From positions 1-19,872 of the forward strand of contig DAOWFR010000094.1 in assembly GCA_030637925.1 (NCBI GenBank): a stretch of 19,872 nucleotides of DNA, in the 5' to 3' direction. Positions 1 through 6,517 of this stretch are shown piece after piece (the stretch's first letter is position 1; each line of letters begins with the position of its first letter). The stretch comes from Methanobacteriota archaeon. Lineage in GTDB: Archaea; Nanobdellota; Nanobdellia; Woesearchaeales; SM23-78. The notes beneath the pieces are model-generated. The model saw only the letters and a list, made by a program, of their open reading frames with translations, did not search any database and had not been told where the DNA came from. The position numbers and the translations under genes are program-made.

Positions 1-69
1 GCCTAGGTGGGGCACATTATTCACATTATGCAGTGCGCTTGTGATTAATATTTTCTTCATAGCAGAGCA

Positions 70-90
70 ATAAATAAGAGGGTTATTTAT
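70..90 (+). repeat. 8-bp perfect hairpin with purine loop
   Basis: The arms ATAAATAA and TTATTTAT form a perfect 8-bp stem around a GAGGG loop, and an ATG follows the stem immediately at 91. That ATG opens only an eight-codon frame before TAA. The rest of bases 1-192 holds no coding region I can support. It could be the terminator of a gene left of the window or a leader structure. Confidence 0.4.
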
Positions 91-192
91 ATGTTTTTTG
101 GAGAAAACAATAGTTAATATTAAATATAATCTGTCAATTAGGAAAAGGTATCAGCCTGCAATTAATTGAAGCAAGAAGAGAAGTGTAAGAGA

Positions 193-444
193 TCACAACT
201 CAACAACAAGTCTTAATCCGTACATGTTTTGTTTTTCCTCAAAAAAATAAAGTTTAGAACTTTTTTCATCCTTTATAATACGATAATCAAAAACAGTAGT
301 ATAACCAATTTCATAGATCTTATCAAAATCTAATTCTTCATATCTCTTAATCCCTTTAATATCTCTAATCTTTTCTTCAAAAGCATCCTTGTCAATCCAA
401 TCTCCGATTAGCTCTCCTTCAAGATCCTTGCTCTTATTAGGCAT
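193..444 (-). CDS. small hypothetical protein (83 aa)
   Basis: I do not recognise this protein. It is short, charged and soluble, with no transmembrane segment and no cysteines. The ATG at 444 is preferred over the in-frame GTG at 465, because GGAAAGG lies just upstream at ribosome-binding distance. This start also leaves a 10-base gap after the zinc-ribbon gene instead of an overlap. It is the last of three closely packed minus-strand genes (PLP protein, zinc ribbon, this one), so co-transcription is likely. A role linked to those neighbours is inference from position only. Confidence 0.6.
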   Translation of the reverse strand: MPNKSKDLEGELIGDWIDKDAFEEKIRDIKGIKRYEELDFDKIYEIGYTTVFDYRIIKDEKSSKLYFFEEKQNMYGLRLVVEL

Positions 445-454
445 AAGCCTTTCC

Positions 455-859
455 TTATCCCTCACCCTTCTTTTCTTTCATCTTCTTGGTTATCCCTATC
501 TTCTTGCCGCAGGCTTGACACACAAAAACATAAGCTTTTACTCCTTCCCAACTCTTTCTTTTATACTCTGTGGTTGCTTCACCGCTAAAGCCACAATAAG
601 GGCAGGTATAGATTATCTCAACAGTCAGGCTTTCCTCGTACTCTTGCTTTGGCTTAGAAAAACCACAATCTGGGCACTCATAAGTATCAGCTCTTATCTT
701 TGGCTTCTTAGTCTTAGGGTCAAGTGGTTTGCCCATCTTTGCTTTACCACACTGAGGGCATTCCTTTCTATAAACCCAGGCTATTACCCTTCCATTATCA
801 AAGGCTCTCCTAGTAAAGTAAATGCATTCATTCGTTGATTCAGGCATTCTTAAACTCAT
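455..859 (-). CDS. double zinc-ribbon protein
   Basis: The protein has four CxxC knuckles in order (CPQCGK, CPDCG, CPYCG, CQACGK), enough for two zinc ribbons, and ends in a Lys-rich tail. Such proteins usually bind nucleic acid or act as structural adaptors, and nothing here gives a catalytic function. The ATG at 859 is preferred over the upstream GTG at 868: the sequence AGGTGGTG lies directly before it and overlaps the stop codon of the preceding PLP gene, which indicates tight translational linkage in an operon. The second ribbon is separated from the first by an acidic and aromatic stretch. It resembles conserved hypothetical zinc-ribbon proteins of DPANN archaea, but I cannot name a family with certainty. 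Confidence 0.75.
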   Translation of the reverse strand: MSLRMPESTNECIYFTRRAFDNGRVIAWVYRKECPQCGKAKMGKPLDPKTKKPKIRADTYECPDCGFSKPKQEYEESLTVEIIYTCPYCGFSGEATTEYKRKSWEGVKAYVFVCQACGKKIGITKKMKEKKGEG

Positions 860-868
860 AAACACCAC

Positions 869-1660
869 CTATTTCCTTTTTATCTCAATACAAACCGCTC
901 TTTCCTTAACCCTGATTGCTCTTGGACAGAGTGTGTATTCAAGCTTCTCATTATTGCAGTAGTTTATTAATCTTTCTCTTTCCCTTTCAGAGTAATACTT
1001 TACAACAACATTAATGCCTTTCTTTTTCCTGTGAATAATATCATAATCCTTTAAATCATCAAGGACTTTGCTTCTGATTAGCCTGTAATAATCAAGTCTT
1101 TTCTTCAGATTATTTAATCGTTTTAAGAGTGTATCAAAATCAATTCTGTACTCAGGATTATTCTTATCCATGAATTCAAAGTATTCATAACTATCAGTTG
1201 CTATAAAGCCTCCGTGGCCAAGATTAACAGGCTTGTCATCTCCAAAGCTGCCAAATACTATGCCCCCTCTCCCTGCTTGTGGTGTTCCTATGCTTCCAGT
1301 AGCATCATTGATTAAGAATATCTTTTGTTCTTTGCAAACCCTTTCAAAAAGCTTCATGTTCTGCAGAGCAGCATAAGCAGGCATAGAGTGCATTAGCAGA
1401 GCACACTCAGAATAATCTCTTAGAGTCTTAGATTTAAGAATCCCATAATTCGTCTCAAGCTCAACTGGTTCAAGCTTCTCCTTTTTACAGAACTGCTTGT
1501 AAGTAAGCCAGCCTCCCTGGTCCTGCATTAATACCTTGTTATAACCAAGCTTTTTCACTAGTTTTAGAGCTAAGCGAATAGCAGTGTTTCCTCTTTTAAC
1601 AAAAAGAATAAACTTCTTACTAGTAAGGTCCTTTAGAATACTAGCACATCTCTCCTTCAT
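869..1660 (-). CDS. short DegT/DnrJ-like PLP-dependent protein
   Basis: This is a fold-type I PLP protein related to the DegT/DnrJ/EryC1/StrS sugar aminotransferases. The N-terminal GNTAIRLAL resembles the phosphate-cup segment. Asp119 in INDATGSIG matches the Asp that contacts the PLP nitrogen. FGDDKPVNLGHGGFIAT around Lys143 matches the Schiff-base lysine and the glycine-rich GGxxxT strand. At 263 residues it is about 100 shorter than usual family members and lacks most of the C-terminal small domain, so it may be a minimal aminotransferase, a lyase or a binding protein. It is the first gene of a minus-strand cluster with the zinc-ribbon gene. The ATG at 1660 is the only good start. The substrate cannot be told from the sequence. 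Confidence 0.7.
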   Translation of the reverse strand: MKERCASILKDLTSKKFILFVKRGNTAIRLALKLVKKLGYNKVLMQDQGGWLTYKQFCKKEKLEPVELETNYGILKSKTLRDYSECALLMHSMPAYAALQNMKLFERVCKEQKIFLINDATGSIGTPQAGRGGIVFGSFGDDKPVNLGHGGFIATDSYEYFEFMDKNNPEYRIDFDTLLKRLNNLKKRLDYYRLIRSKVLDDLKDYDIIHRKKKGINVVVKYYSERERERLINYCNNEKLEYTLCPRAIRVKERAVCIEIKRK

Positions 1661-1690
1661 AACAAGGGGTAATAGGGCTTATTTTAAAAA

Positions 1691-1701
1691 ATTATTTAAA
1701 C
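1691..1701 (+). promoter_or_regulatory. TATA box of tRNA-Thr
   Basis: The sequence ATTATTTAAAC, preceded by an A-rich BRE-like stretch, lies about 25-35 bases before the tRNA 5' end, the usual archaeal distance. No other promoter is visible between it and the divergent PLP gene. Confidence 0.5.
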
Positions 1702-1725
1702 AAATCATTAATTATTGCTCCTTAA

Positions 1726-1859
1726 GCCTCTGTAGCTTAGTGGTGGAGCACACGCTTGGTACGAGTAGCACGTTTTGTGCGAGTGCGCCAGAAATCTCTG
1801 ATTTTTGTGGGTAGTCAACAAAAAGCGTGAGGTCGAGGGTTCAATTCCCTCCAGAGGCT
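1726..1859 (+). tRNA. tRNA-Thr(GGU) with a 62-nt intron
   Basis: The acceptor GCCTCTG (1726-1732) pairs with CAGAGGC (1852-1858), and T1859 is the discriminator, as usual for archaeal tRNA-Thr. The D stem is GCTT/GAGC (1735-1738/1746-1749). The anticodon stem is CACGC (1751-1755) with GCGTG (1825-1829). The T arm is GAGGG/CCCTC around TTCAATT. The anticodon GGT is at 1758-1760, followed by A37. Placing the intron at the canonical 37/38 site gives 1762-1823. The splice motif is not a clean bulge-helix-bulge: TTGG can pair with TCAA and TAC with GTA, but the 3' bulge is too long, so intron ends may be off by a few bases. The intron holds two hairpins, GCAC/GTGC and an 8-bp stem at 1789-1807. 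Confidence 0.85.
1789..1807 (+). repeat. triloop hairpin inside the tRNA-Thr intron
   Basis: The arms CAGAAATC and GATTTTTG form an 8-bp stem with one G-U pair and a TCT triloop, flanked by CC and TGG. It matches the hairpin at 19707-19725 at 20 of 23 positions, including the same one-base bulge on the 3' side. I read it as a member of a small hairpin-repeat family. Confidence 0.6.
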
Positions 1860-1949
1860 TTTGACTATGTGCTACGCCGAACGTAGTGAGGTGTAGTACA
1901 CTTTCGTTAACCTTTCGTAAAGGTTAGTGAGATTCATCTCCAGAGGCTT
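1849..1949 (+). repeat. tRNA 3'-end direct repeat bracketing a two-hairpin element
   Basis: The 12-base sequence CTCCAGAGGCTT, which is the 3' end of tRNA-Thr (1849-1860), recurs exactly at 1938-1949, 89 bases downstream. Between the copies lie two hairpins. In the first, 1868-1878 pairs with 1890-1900 (11 bp, two G-U pairs). In the second, TAACCTTT pairs with AAAGGTTA around CGT, extendable to 12 bp with wobbles (1904-1930). A copy of a tRNA 3' end next to the gene is the classic mark of integration at a tRNA or of a partial tRNA duplication. No coding sequence is present between the copies. Confidence 0.6.
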
Positions 1950-2017
1950 ACTTTACCAAACATTTAAATATCTGAAGTTTAATAATCATTAATAAATAAC
2001 TAAGGGAGGTGTAAAAA

Positions 2018-2302
2018 ATGCCAGTAATGAGGTTAAAAAGAATCAAGGTTTTGTCCTTGGGAAAAGTCTATACTGTCTTAATGGCTATTATTGGTCTGTT
2101 TACAGGGATTTACTACGCAGTTTTAGGGATTAGTTTTGGTGTGAGTCAGGGCTTCTCAGGTGCTTGGCTTGCCTTGTTCAACATCATTGTTACGCCAGTC
2201 TACTTCGCAATCCTTGGATTTGTAATAGGAGTAATATGTGCAGTGCTGTACAACATAGTTGCTAAATGGGTTGGTGGTGTTTTGTTGGAGTTTGAGAAGT
2301 AA
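2018..2302 (+). CDS. small integral membrane protein (94 aa)
   Basis: The protein begins with a basic segment (RLKRIKVLSLGKV), followed by two or three hydrophobic helices (about residues 18-42, 48-60 and 61-80). It ends with the short hydrophilic tail VLLEFEK. The pattern of a basic start, a TM hairpin and an ending like YNIVAKWVGGV is familiar from small conserved archaeal membrane proteins of unknown function. A strong ribosome-binding site, GGGAGGT, lies 8 bases before the ATG, so the mRNA has a leader. A TATA-like ATTTAAATA near 1961 fits as promoter. A T-rich tract follows the stop codon. No function can be assigned. Confidence 0.75.
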   Translation: MPVMRLKRIKVLSLGKVYTVLMAIIGLFTGIYYAVLGISFGVSQGFSGAWLALFNIIVTPVYFAILGFVIGVICAVLYNIVAKWVGGVLLEFEK

Positions 2303-2325
2303 AATTTTTTAATTTCTTCTTTTCC
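2303..2325 (+). terminator. T-rich tract after the small membrane protein gene
   Basis: The stop codon is followed directly by AAAATTTTTTAATTTCTTC and more T/C-rich sequence, as in archaeal U-tract terminators. The remaining intergenic DNA to 2502 holds the pcm promoter and no gene I can support. Confidence 0.4.
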
Positions 2326-2456
2326 ACACAACCACTCCACTAACAAGATTAAGCACTCATATCAGTATACACACCAATCAGGTCTAACAAGAGGATTAGA
2401 TAAAGGCGCTTATTCACCTTAACCCTAATTTATTTCTTAACACCTACGCCAATAAA

Positions 2457-2465
2457 TTTATATAG
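2457..2465 (+). promoter_or_regulatory. TATA box of pcm-like gene
   Basis: TTTATATAG lies about 40 bases before the ATG at 2503, so the mRNA would have a leader of roughly 15-20 bases. No clear ribosome-binding site is seen. Confidence 0.4.
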
Positions 2466-2502
2466 ATATTATTCAATACTAAATCAGAAGTATATTTAAA
2501 AG

Positions 2503-3303
2503 ATGAAAACAAAAAACAAAAAAAATATTAAAAAAATAATTCTGGTTTTTATATTAATAATATTTATCGCTTTAATCTTTGTAATAAATAAAGATAAGTT
2601 TATTTTAAAGGATTATATTAACAAGAGAGGGACTGAAGAGAAAAAAGAAGTTAGTGATGAAGTTGATAAATATGCTCGACAAAGAGAAAATATGGTTGAG
2701 CAGCGACTGAAAACTAGAGGAATAAATGATGATAAGGTTCTGGATGTTATGGGTAAAATAGAGAGGCACAAGTTTGTTCCTTCTGGCTTAGTAAATCAGG
2801 CTTATGATGATAATCCACTACCCATTGGTTATGGACAAACCATAAGTCAGCCATACATAGTTGCTTTAATGACTCAGAGCTTGCAAGTAGACCAAGATGA
2901 TAGGGTGCTGGAGATAGGGACTGGTTCTGGCTATCAGGCCGCAGTTTTAGCTGAGCTTGTAAAAGAGGTTTATACAATAGAGATAATTGAAGAGTTAGCA
3001 GACTCTGCTGAGGAGAGGTTAAATCATTTAGGTTACAAAAATGTAAAAGTAAAAAATGCTGATGGTTATTTTGGCTGGGAAGAACATGCTCCTTTTGATG
3101 CAGTAATTGTAACAGCAGCTGCTAATCATATACCTCCGTCCTTATTGCAACAATTAAAAGATGGAGGTAAATTAATCATCCCATTAGGGAGCACTTTAAG
3201 GTTTCAAACCTTAACTTTGGTAACTAAAAAAGGAAATGAATCAGAAACAGAGTTTATAACCGGGGTTAGGTTTGTTCCATTAACTGGTAAGGCTTTGGAA
3301 TAA
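2503..3303 (+). CDS. pcm: membrane-anchored protein-L-isoaspartate O-methyltransferase
   Basis: The enzyme uses S-adenosylmethionine to methylate L-isoaspartyl residues and start repair of aged proteins. Residues 60-266 form the complete domain: the family segment PIGYGQTISQPY (about 107-118), SAM motif I VLEIGTGSGYQAA (about 135-147), DAVIVTAAA, and the C-terminal GGKLIIPLG. The first 60 residues are unusual. A Lys/Asn-rich start, one transmembrane helix (about 9-29) and a charged linker would anchor the enzyme to the membrane. If the helix is a signal anchor the domain faces outward, where SAM should be scarce; a cytoplasmic orientation with a short basic N-terminus is the alternative. The gene converges on the next one and overlaps its 3' end by 38 bases. 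Confidence 0.9.
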   Translation: MKTKNKKNIKKIILVFILIIFIALIFVINKDKFILKDYINKRGTEEKKEVSDEVDKYARQRENMVEQRLKTRGINDDKVLDVMGKIERHKFVPSGLVNQAYDDNPLPIGYGQTISQPYIVALMTQSLQVDQDDRVLEIGTGSGYQAAVLAELVKEVYTIEIIEELADSAEERLNHLGYKNVKVKNADGYFGWEEHAPFDAVIVTAAANHIPPSLLQQLKDGGKLIIPLGSTLRFQTLTLVTKKGNESETEFITGVRFVPLTGKALE

Positions 3304-5644
3304 TAAAAATAAGACTTATTAAGTAAATAACAACAGCTAAAAACAAGACAAAATTATAACCAAGCAACAAGGCCATAAGAACAGCCAGGATAGGGCTTAG
3401 AACTGAAGCACTTCCATTAACAGCCCAGGCCCAAGGTATTAGCTCCTTTCTTATTGTTCTTATCCCTAGTGGGAATGGAAAGCCCATGAAAAAACCTAAG
3501 GGAGCAATAAGCATTATGCTTAATACTATTTTTGGAATAAGATTTAATGAAATAAATAAATCAATAATAAACTTTAGTAAAAATATATAAATAAGGACTA
3601 AAATAAAAATTATAAAAATAATTTTATTTAATTTTTTAATCCTAAATCTTTGCGAATATAAGGCGCCTAAACCTGAGAATAAAAGCATTGAAAATATGAT
3701 TACAGAAGAAGAAAAAATGATGTGTCCTAAAAATAAAATAAATTTCTGTATAAGAACAATTTCTATAAATAGATAACTTAAACCAATTGCAAAGAAATAA
3801 ACTAGGGGTTTTTTTCTTATCTTTTTATTTTCTTTGTTCTTATTAAAAAAGTTAATTGGCAATAAAATAAAAATTATAGATACAACTAAGGCTTGAATCA
3901 AAACAAAAAATATCAAAAATCCAGAGTCAAAGAAAGGATTCCATTTCTGGCCAACAAGATCATACAAGTCTCTAATTTTTGAGATTTTAAAAAAATTAAA
4001 ATAAAAAGGTTTATCATCTGTTACAGGGCTTATATCAAAAACATACTCTTTATAAAACTCATTTTTGTCTTTTAACAAGTTTTGTATGGAATTATAATAA
4101 TAAGGCTCTTTGAACTTAAGATTTTTGTTTGGAGTAAAATCTAATGGTAGATAAATTATGTCAAACTTATTTTTTTCAGCAAAATTCTTAATTTTTTCTG
4201 CAGTAGCTTGATTTATATCTTTTTTTGACAAGACCAAGGTAACTGTTGTCCATGAGCGAAACATTGCAGTCTTTTTTGCCTTATTATCAATTTCCAATGC
4301 CAAAGAAAACAACCTTAAGCTTTCTCTTGGAGGGAATAACAACCATCTTGTCACTACCAGAACCCCATCCTCACTTAAAGAATCATAATAAACCTCAAAA
4401 GCTTCTTTGGTTAGCAAGTAATTTTCACTTAAACCAGAAATCCCTGCAGAACTGCTTAAAACATTGCCTGCCAGAGAGAGTACAATAATGTCAAACTCCC
4501 CCTTATTTTTTTTAATAAAACTTCTGCCCTCCCCCCAAACCACATTTGCTTTATGGTAAATATTCCCTGAATAATCTGCATATTCATTTTTTAATAAATC
4601 AATAACAATAGGATTTGCTTCCAGAGCTGTTACACTAGCATTATTTTTCAATGCAGCCAAAACATCTAAGCCAGCACCAGAATTTATTATCAAGGTTTTT
4701 TTATTCTCACTCAGAAAATACGGAATTGATAAGGGCAAGTTATCAATAAAATCCAGGTTTTCATATTTTGTAATTGAATTCATGCCACCTGCATCTGTTG
4801 TTACCCCAATCTGTTCTGGTAAATCACCTTTAAAAGTCGGGCTTAGACCTGGGGCGTATCTTGTAAAAGAGCTCTCAACTATGTCAACTCTGGAAAAAGA
4901 ATTATATTTCGTACCTATTAATCTGGAGTTAGGAACATTCAATGCCTGACTCAGTTCTTTGTATTTTGAAATATTTATTTCCAAAGGAACAAGGAATAAT
5001 GACAGGTTAATTAAAATCAGTAAAAGAATGATTATCTTATTTTTCTTATTCTTCTTTTTTTGCTCTTTTATTGATTTTTTATATATTCTGCTCTTAGAGC
5101 TTGGATTGTTAGTAAAAAATAATGAGGAAACCAAACCTATTAATGAAATCACCAATATTGTTTTTATATTAAAATATGAAATGAAAAACAATGAAGCCAA
5201 GGTTCCAACTGCTGAACCAGACATATTGTAAAAATAAATTTTTCCTGCTTTTTTTTGGAATTTTAAGAAAGAATAAGCAATTATAATCCCGAAAAAGAAA
5301 AAAGGAAAACCAAGAAATATGTAGTAAATCAATAAAACAAAAGTGTGTTTAAAATTTAAAATTGCTTTAAACGGATCAAAGATTATGTTGTTTGTTATGA
5401 AAAAACCAATTAAAACAGATAAAGAAAATAATATTGATGAAAAAAACAAGGGATTCTTTATTTTTTTTATTGTTAAAAAAGTTCCAGAAGCTGCAATACC
5501 AAATAATGCAATACTTACTACCATAAATGCAAAATGATGCCCTTGAGATATTGAGAAAAATCTGATTAAACTTATTTCTAAGGCCAAAGTTGCTAAAGAA
5601 ATCAAAAATATTCCAATAAAATACCTTGAAAGCTTCATATCCAT
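3266..5644 (-). CDS. polytopic membrane protein with spermidine-synthase-like domain
   Basis: The 792-residue protein has three parts: about six N-terminal transmembrane helices (residues 7-220), a soluble Rossmann domain (about 310-560) and a second bundle of about six helices to the C-terminus. The Rossmann part shows a SAM/dcSAM-binding-like loop INSGAGLDVLAAL, then VTALEANPIVIDLL, GEGRSFI and FDIIVLSLAG, as in spermidine synthase relatives. The usual GGGDG loop and the aspartates for polyamine binding are not evident, so a true aminopropyltransferase is doubtful. Membrane spermidine-synthase-like proteins of unknown substrate are known in bacteria and archaea. The gene is very AT-rich and heavy in Lys, Asn, Ile and Phe. 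Its 3' end overlaps the pcm-like gene by 38 bases. Confidence 0.75.
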   Translation of the reverse strand: MDMKLSRYFIGIFLISLATLALEISLIRFFSISQGHHFAFMVVSIALFGIAASGTFLTIKKIKNPLFFSSILFSLSVLIGFFITNNIIFDPFKAILNFKHTFVLLIYYIFLGFPFFFFGIIIAYSFLKFQKKAGKIYFYNMSGSAVGTLASLFFISYFNIKTILVISLIGLVSSLFFTNNPSSKSRIYKKSIKEQKKKNKKNKIIILLLILINLSLFLVPLEINISKYKELSQALNVPNSRLIGTKYNSFSRVDIVESSFTRYAPGLSPTFKGDLPEQIGVTTDAGGMNSITKYENLDFIDNLPLSIPYFLSENKKTLIINSGAGLDVLAALKNNASVTALEANPIVIDLLKNEYADYSGNIYHKANVVWGEGRSFIKKNKGEFDIIVLSLAGNVLSSSAGISGLSENYLLTKEAFEVYYDSLSEDGVLVVTRWLLFPPRESLRLFSLALEIDNKAKKTAMFRSWTTVTLVLSKKDINQATAEKIKNFAEKNKFDIIYLPLDFTPNKNLKFKEPYYYNSIQNLLKDKNEFYKEYVFDISPVTDDKPFYFNFFKISKIRDLYDLVGQKWNPFFDSGFLIFFVLIQALVVSIIFILLPINFFNKNKENKKIRKKPLVYFFAIGLSYLFIEIVLIQKFILFLGHIIFSSSVIIFSMLLFSGLGALYSQRFRIKKLNKIIFIIFILVLIYIFLLKFIIDLFISLNLIPKIVLSIMLIAPLGFFMGFPFPLGIRTIRKELIPWAWAVNGSASVLSPILAVLMALLLGYNFVLFLAVVIYLISLIFIIPKPYQLMEQT

Positions 5645-5690
5645 AGCAATTACTAATTATTATTTATTATTTGCTGTTTTTCTCAGAAAA

Positions 5691-5699
5691 CTTTATAAA
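5691..5699 (+). promoter_or_regulatory. TATA box for a leaderless start at 5725
   Basis: CTTTATAAA, preceded by a BRE-like GAAAA, is centred about 30 bases before ATG 5725. This predicts an mRNA that starts at or within a few bases of that ATG, not at 5809. Confidence 0.55.
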
Positions 5700-5724
5700 A
5701 CCTTTTATCAATTAAATAGTTATA

Positions 5725-5802
5725 ATGGAAATTAGCAATGAGAAAATCTACCTAGAGATACTTAAGCTCAAGAAGCTATTGCACCAGAGCCTTGACCTGT
5801 AG
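5725..5802 (+). pseudogene. upstream reading frame closed by in-frame TAG
   Basis: From ATG 5725 the frame encodes 25 residues beginning MEISNEKIYLEILKLKKLL, then meets TAG at 5800-5802. The frame stays open afterwards as REMAGIEEEI and continues to 6054. The segment has the same charged, helical character as the downstream part, so the two probably form one gene of about 108 residues. One CAG-to-TAG change would explain the break. Other genes here use TAG as a normal stop, so genome-wide recoding is unlikely. A sequencing error is possible. Confidence 0.55.
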
Positions 5803-5808
5803 AGAGAG

Positions 5809-6054
5809 ATGGCTGGTATTGAAGAAGAGATAAAACTCTTTGAGGGAAGACAGGCTGAAGAGGAGCATAGACTTGCACAGGCTGTTAAGAAGAAGAAGTT
5901 CAGCACAATCTTTGACTGGAAGAGAGCTGTCTGGGACCACTGCGAGGCTAAGAAAGAGCATGTAACTCCATCAATGATTACTTTTTTCTGTGAAACACTA
6001 AAAGGTCCCTGCAGGTTTGAGACCTGCCCTAAGAATGTTGTTGAGGAGGAATAA
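5809..6054 (+). CDS. small Cys-containing protein, downstream part of an amber-interrupted gene
   Basis: The family is not recognised. The N-terminal half is an acidic and basic helix likely to form a coiled coil. The C-terminal half has four cysteines (WDHC, FFC, GPC, FETC) that could bind zinc or an iron-sulfur cluster. ATG 5809 is only six bases after an in-frame TAG, with a weak purine run AGAGAGAG before it, so translation would need termination-reinitiation from the leaderless upstream frame. The promoter supports ATG 5725 as the real transcript start. The gene is therefore either a fresh pseudogene, a two-cistron version of one protein, or a site of readthrough. Confidence 0.6.
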   Translation: MAGIEEEIKLFEGRQAEEEHRLAQAVKKKKFSTIFDWKRAVWDHCEAKKEHVTPSMITFFCETLKGPCRFETCPKNVVEEE

Positions 6055-6084
6055 CCCTGCCTGAAAGACGCATTAATGAAAAAG

Positions 6085-6092
6085 TTTATATA
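6085..6092 (+). promoter_or_regulatory. TATA box for a leaderless gene at 6116
   Basis: TTTATATA after GAAAAAG is centred about 27 bases before the ATG at 6116, which predicts a leaderless mRNA. Confidence 0.5.
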
Positions 6093-6115
6093 AAAAGCTA
6101 TGTTCTCACTGCAAT

Positions 6116-6451
6116 ATGAAAAAGATAAAATTGGTTGATATTATAAAACAAGCTGAAAATTCTAAGAAACCAAAATTTTTTACTATAGACCTGCGAGCTC
6201 TGGATAAAGAGAAAGTAATGGTTTATCCTGAAAAGTGGAGAGATGACCCTGAACTGAGCAAAAAGATTCCTAAAGACAATTATTATTTTCTTCCTTATCT
6301 AAGACAACCAAGAGAAATGACATTTGGAGAATATCGAGAAAAAGATATGAAGTATGGTTTACGGGATTTATCCAAGTTTTTAAAAGAAAAAAGAGAACTT
6401 GAAAAGAAATATTCAAACGGAAAAGTTATGTTTGGCGCTGCTTTAGCTTAA
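6116..6451 (+). CDS. hypothetical protein (111 aa)
   Basis: I do not recognise this gene. The product is soluble and charged, with no cysteines and no transmembrane segments. It is rich in Lys, Glu and aromatic residues in the middle (NYYFLPYLRQPREMTFGEYR) and has a Lys/Glu-rich predicted helix near the C-terminus. The ATG at 6116 sits at leaderless distance from a TATA box, which supports the start and an independent transcript. It lies alone between the amber-interrupted gene and tRNA-Leu, so context gives no hint of its job. Confidence 0.6.
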   Translation: MKKIKLVDIIKQAENSKKPKFFTIDLRALDKEKVMVYPEKWRDDPELSKKIPKDNYYFLPYLRQPREMTFGEYREKDMKYGLRDLSKFLKEKRELEKKYSNGKVMFGAALA

Positions 6452-6483
6452 TAATAACTTCTTACCTTTTGTAAAGAAAAACA

Positions 6484-6491
6484 CTTATAAA
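6484..6491 (+). promoter_or_regulatory. TATA box of tRNA-Leu and the genes behind it
   Basis: CTTATAAA, preceded by the BRE-like AAAAACA, lies 27-34 bases before the tRNA 5' end. No TATA box is visible between the tRNA and the Nudix gene, so this promoter probably drives tRNA, Nudix and phosphatase genes together. Confidence 0.55.
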
Positions 6492-6517
6492 CCCAAACTT
6501 GTTCTAAACAATCATAT

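Noticed and set aside
389..838. Plus-strand hydrophobic frame opposite the zinc-ribbon gene
   Set aside because: Its leucine- and serine-rich sequence is the mirror of Lys/Glu codons on the other strand, where four CxxC motifs support the real gene.
2340..2399. Near-repeat CTAACAAGATTA / CTAACAAGAGGATTAG
   Set aside because: Only two imperfect copies in AT-rich intergenic DNA, with no gene or structure that explains them.
5800..5802. Pyrrolysine or genome-wide TAG recoding
   Set aside because: The PLP gene, pth2, the rimK-like gene and the mnmC-like gene all end in TAG at sensible places, and no Pyl machinery is in the window.
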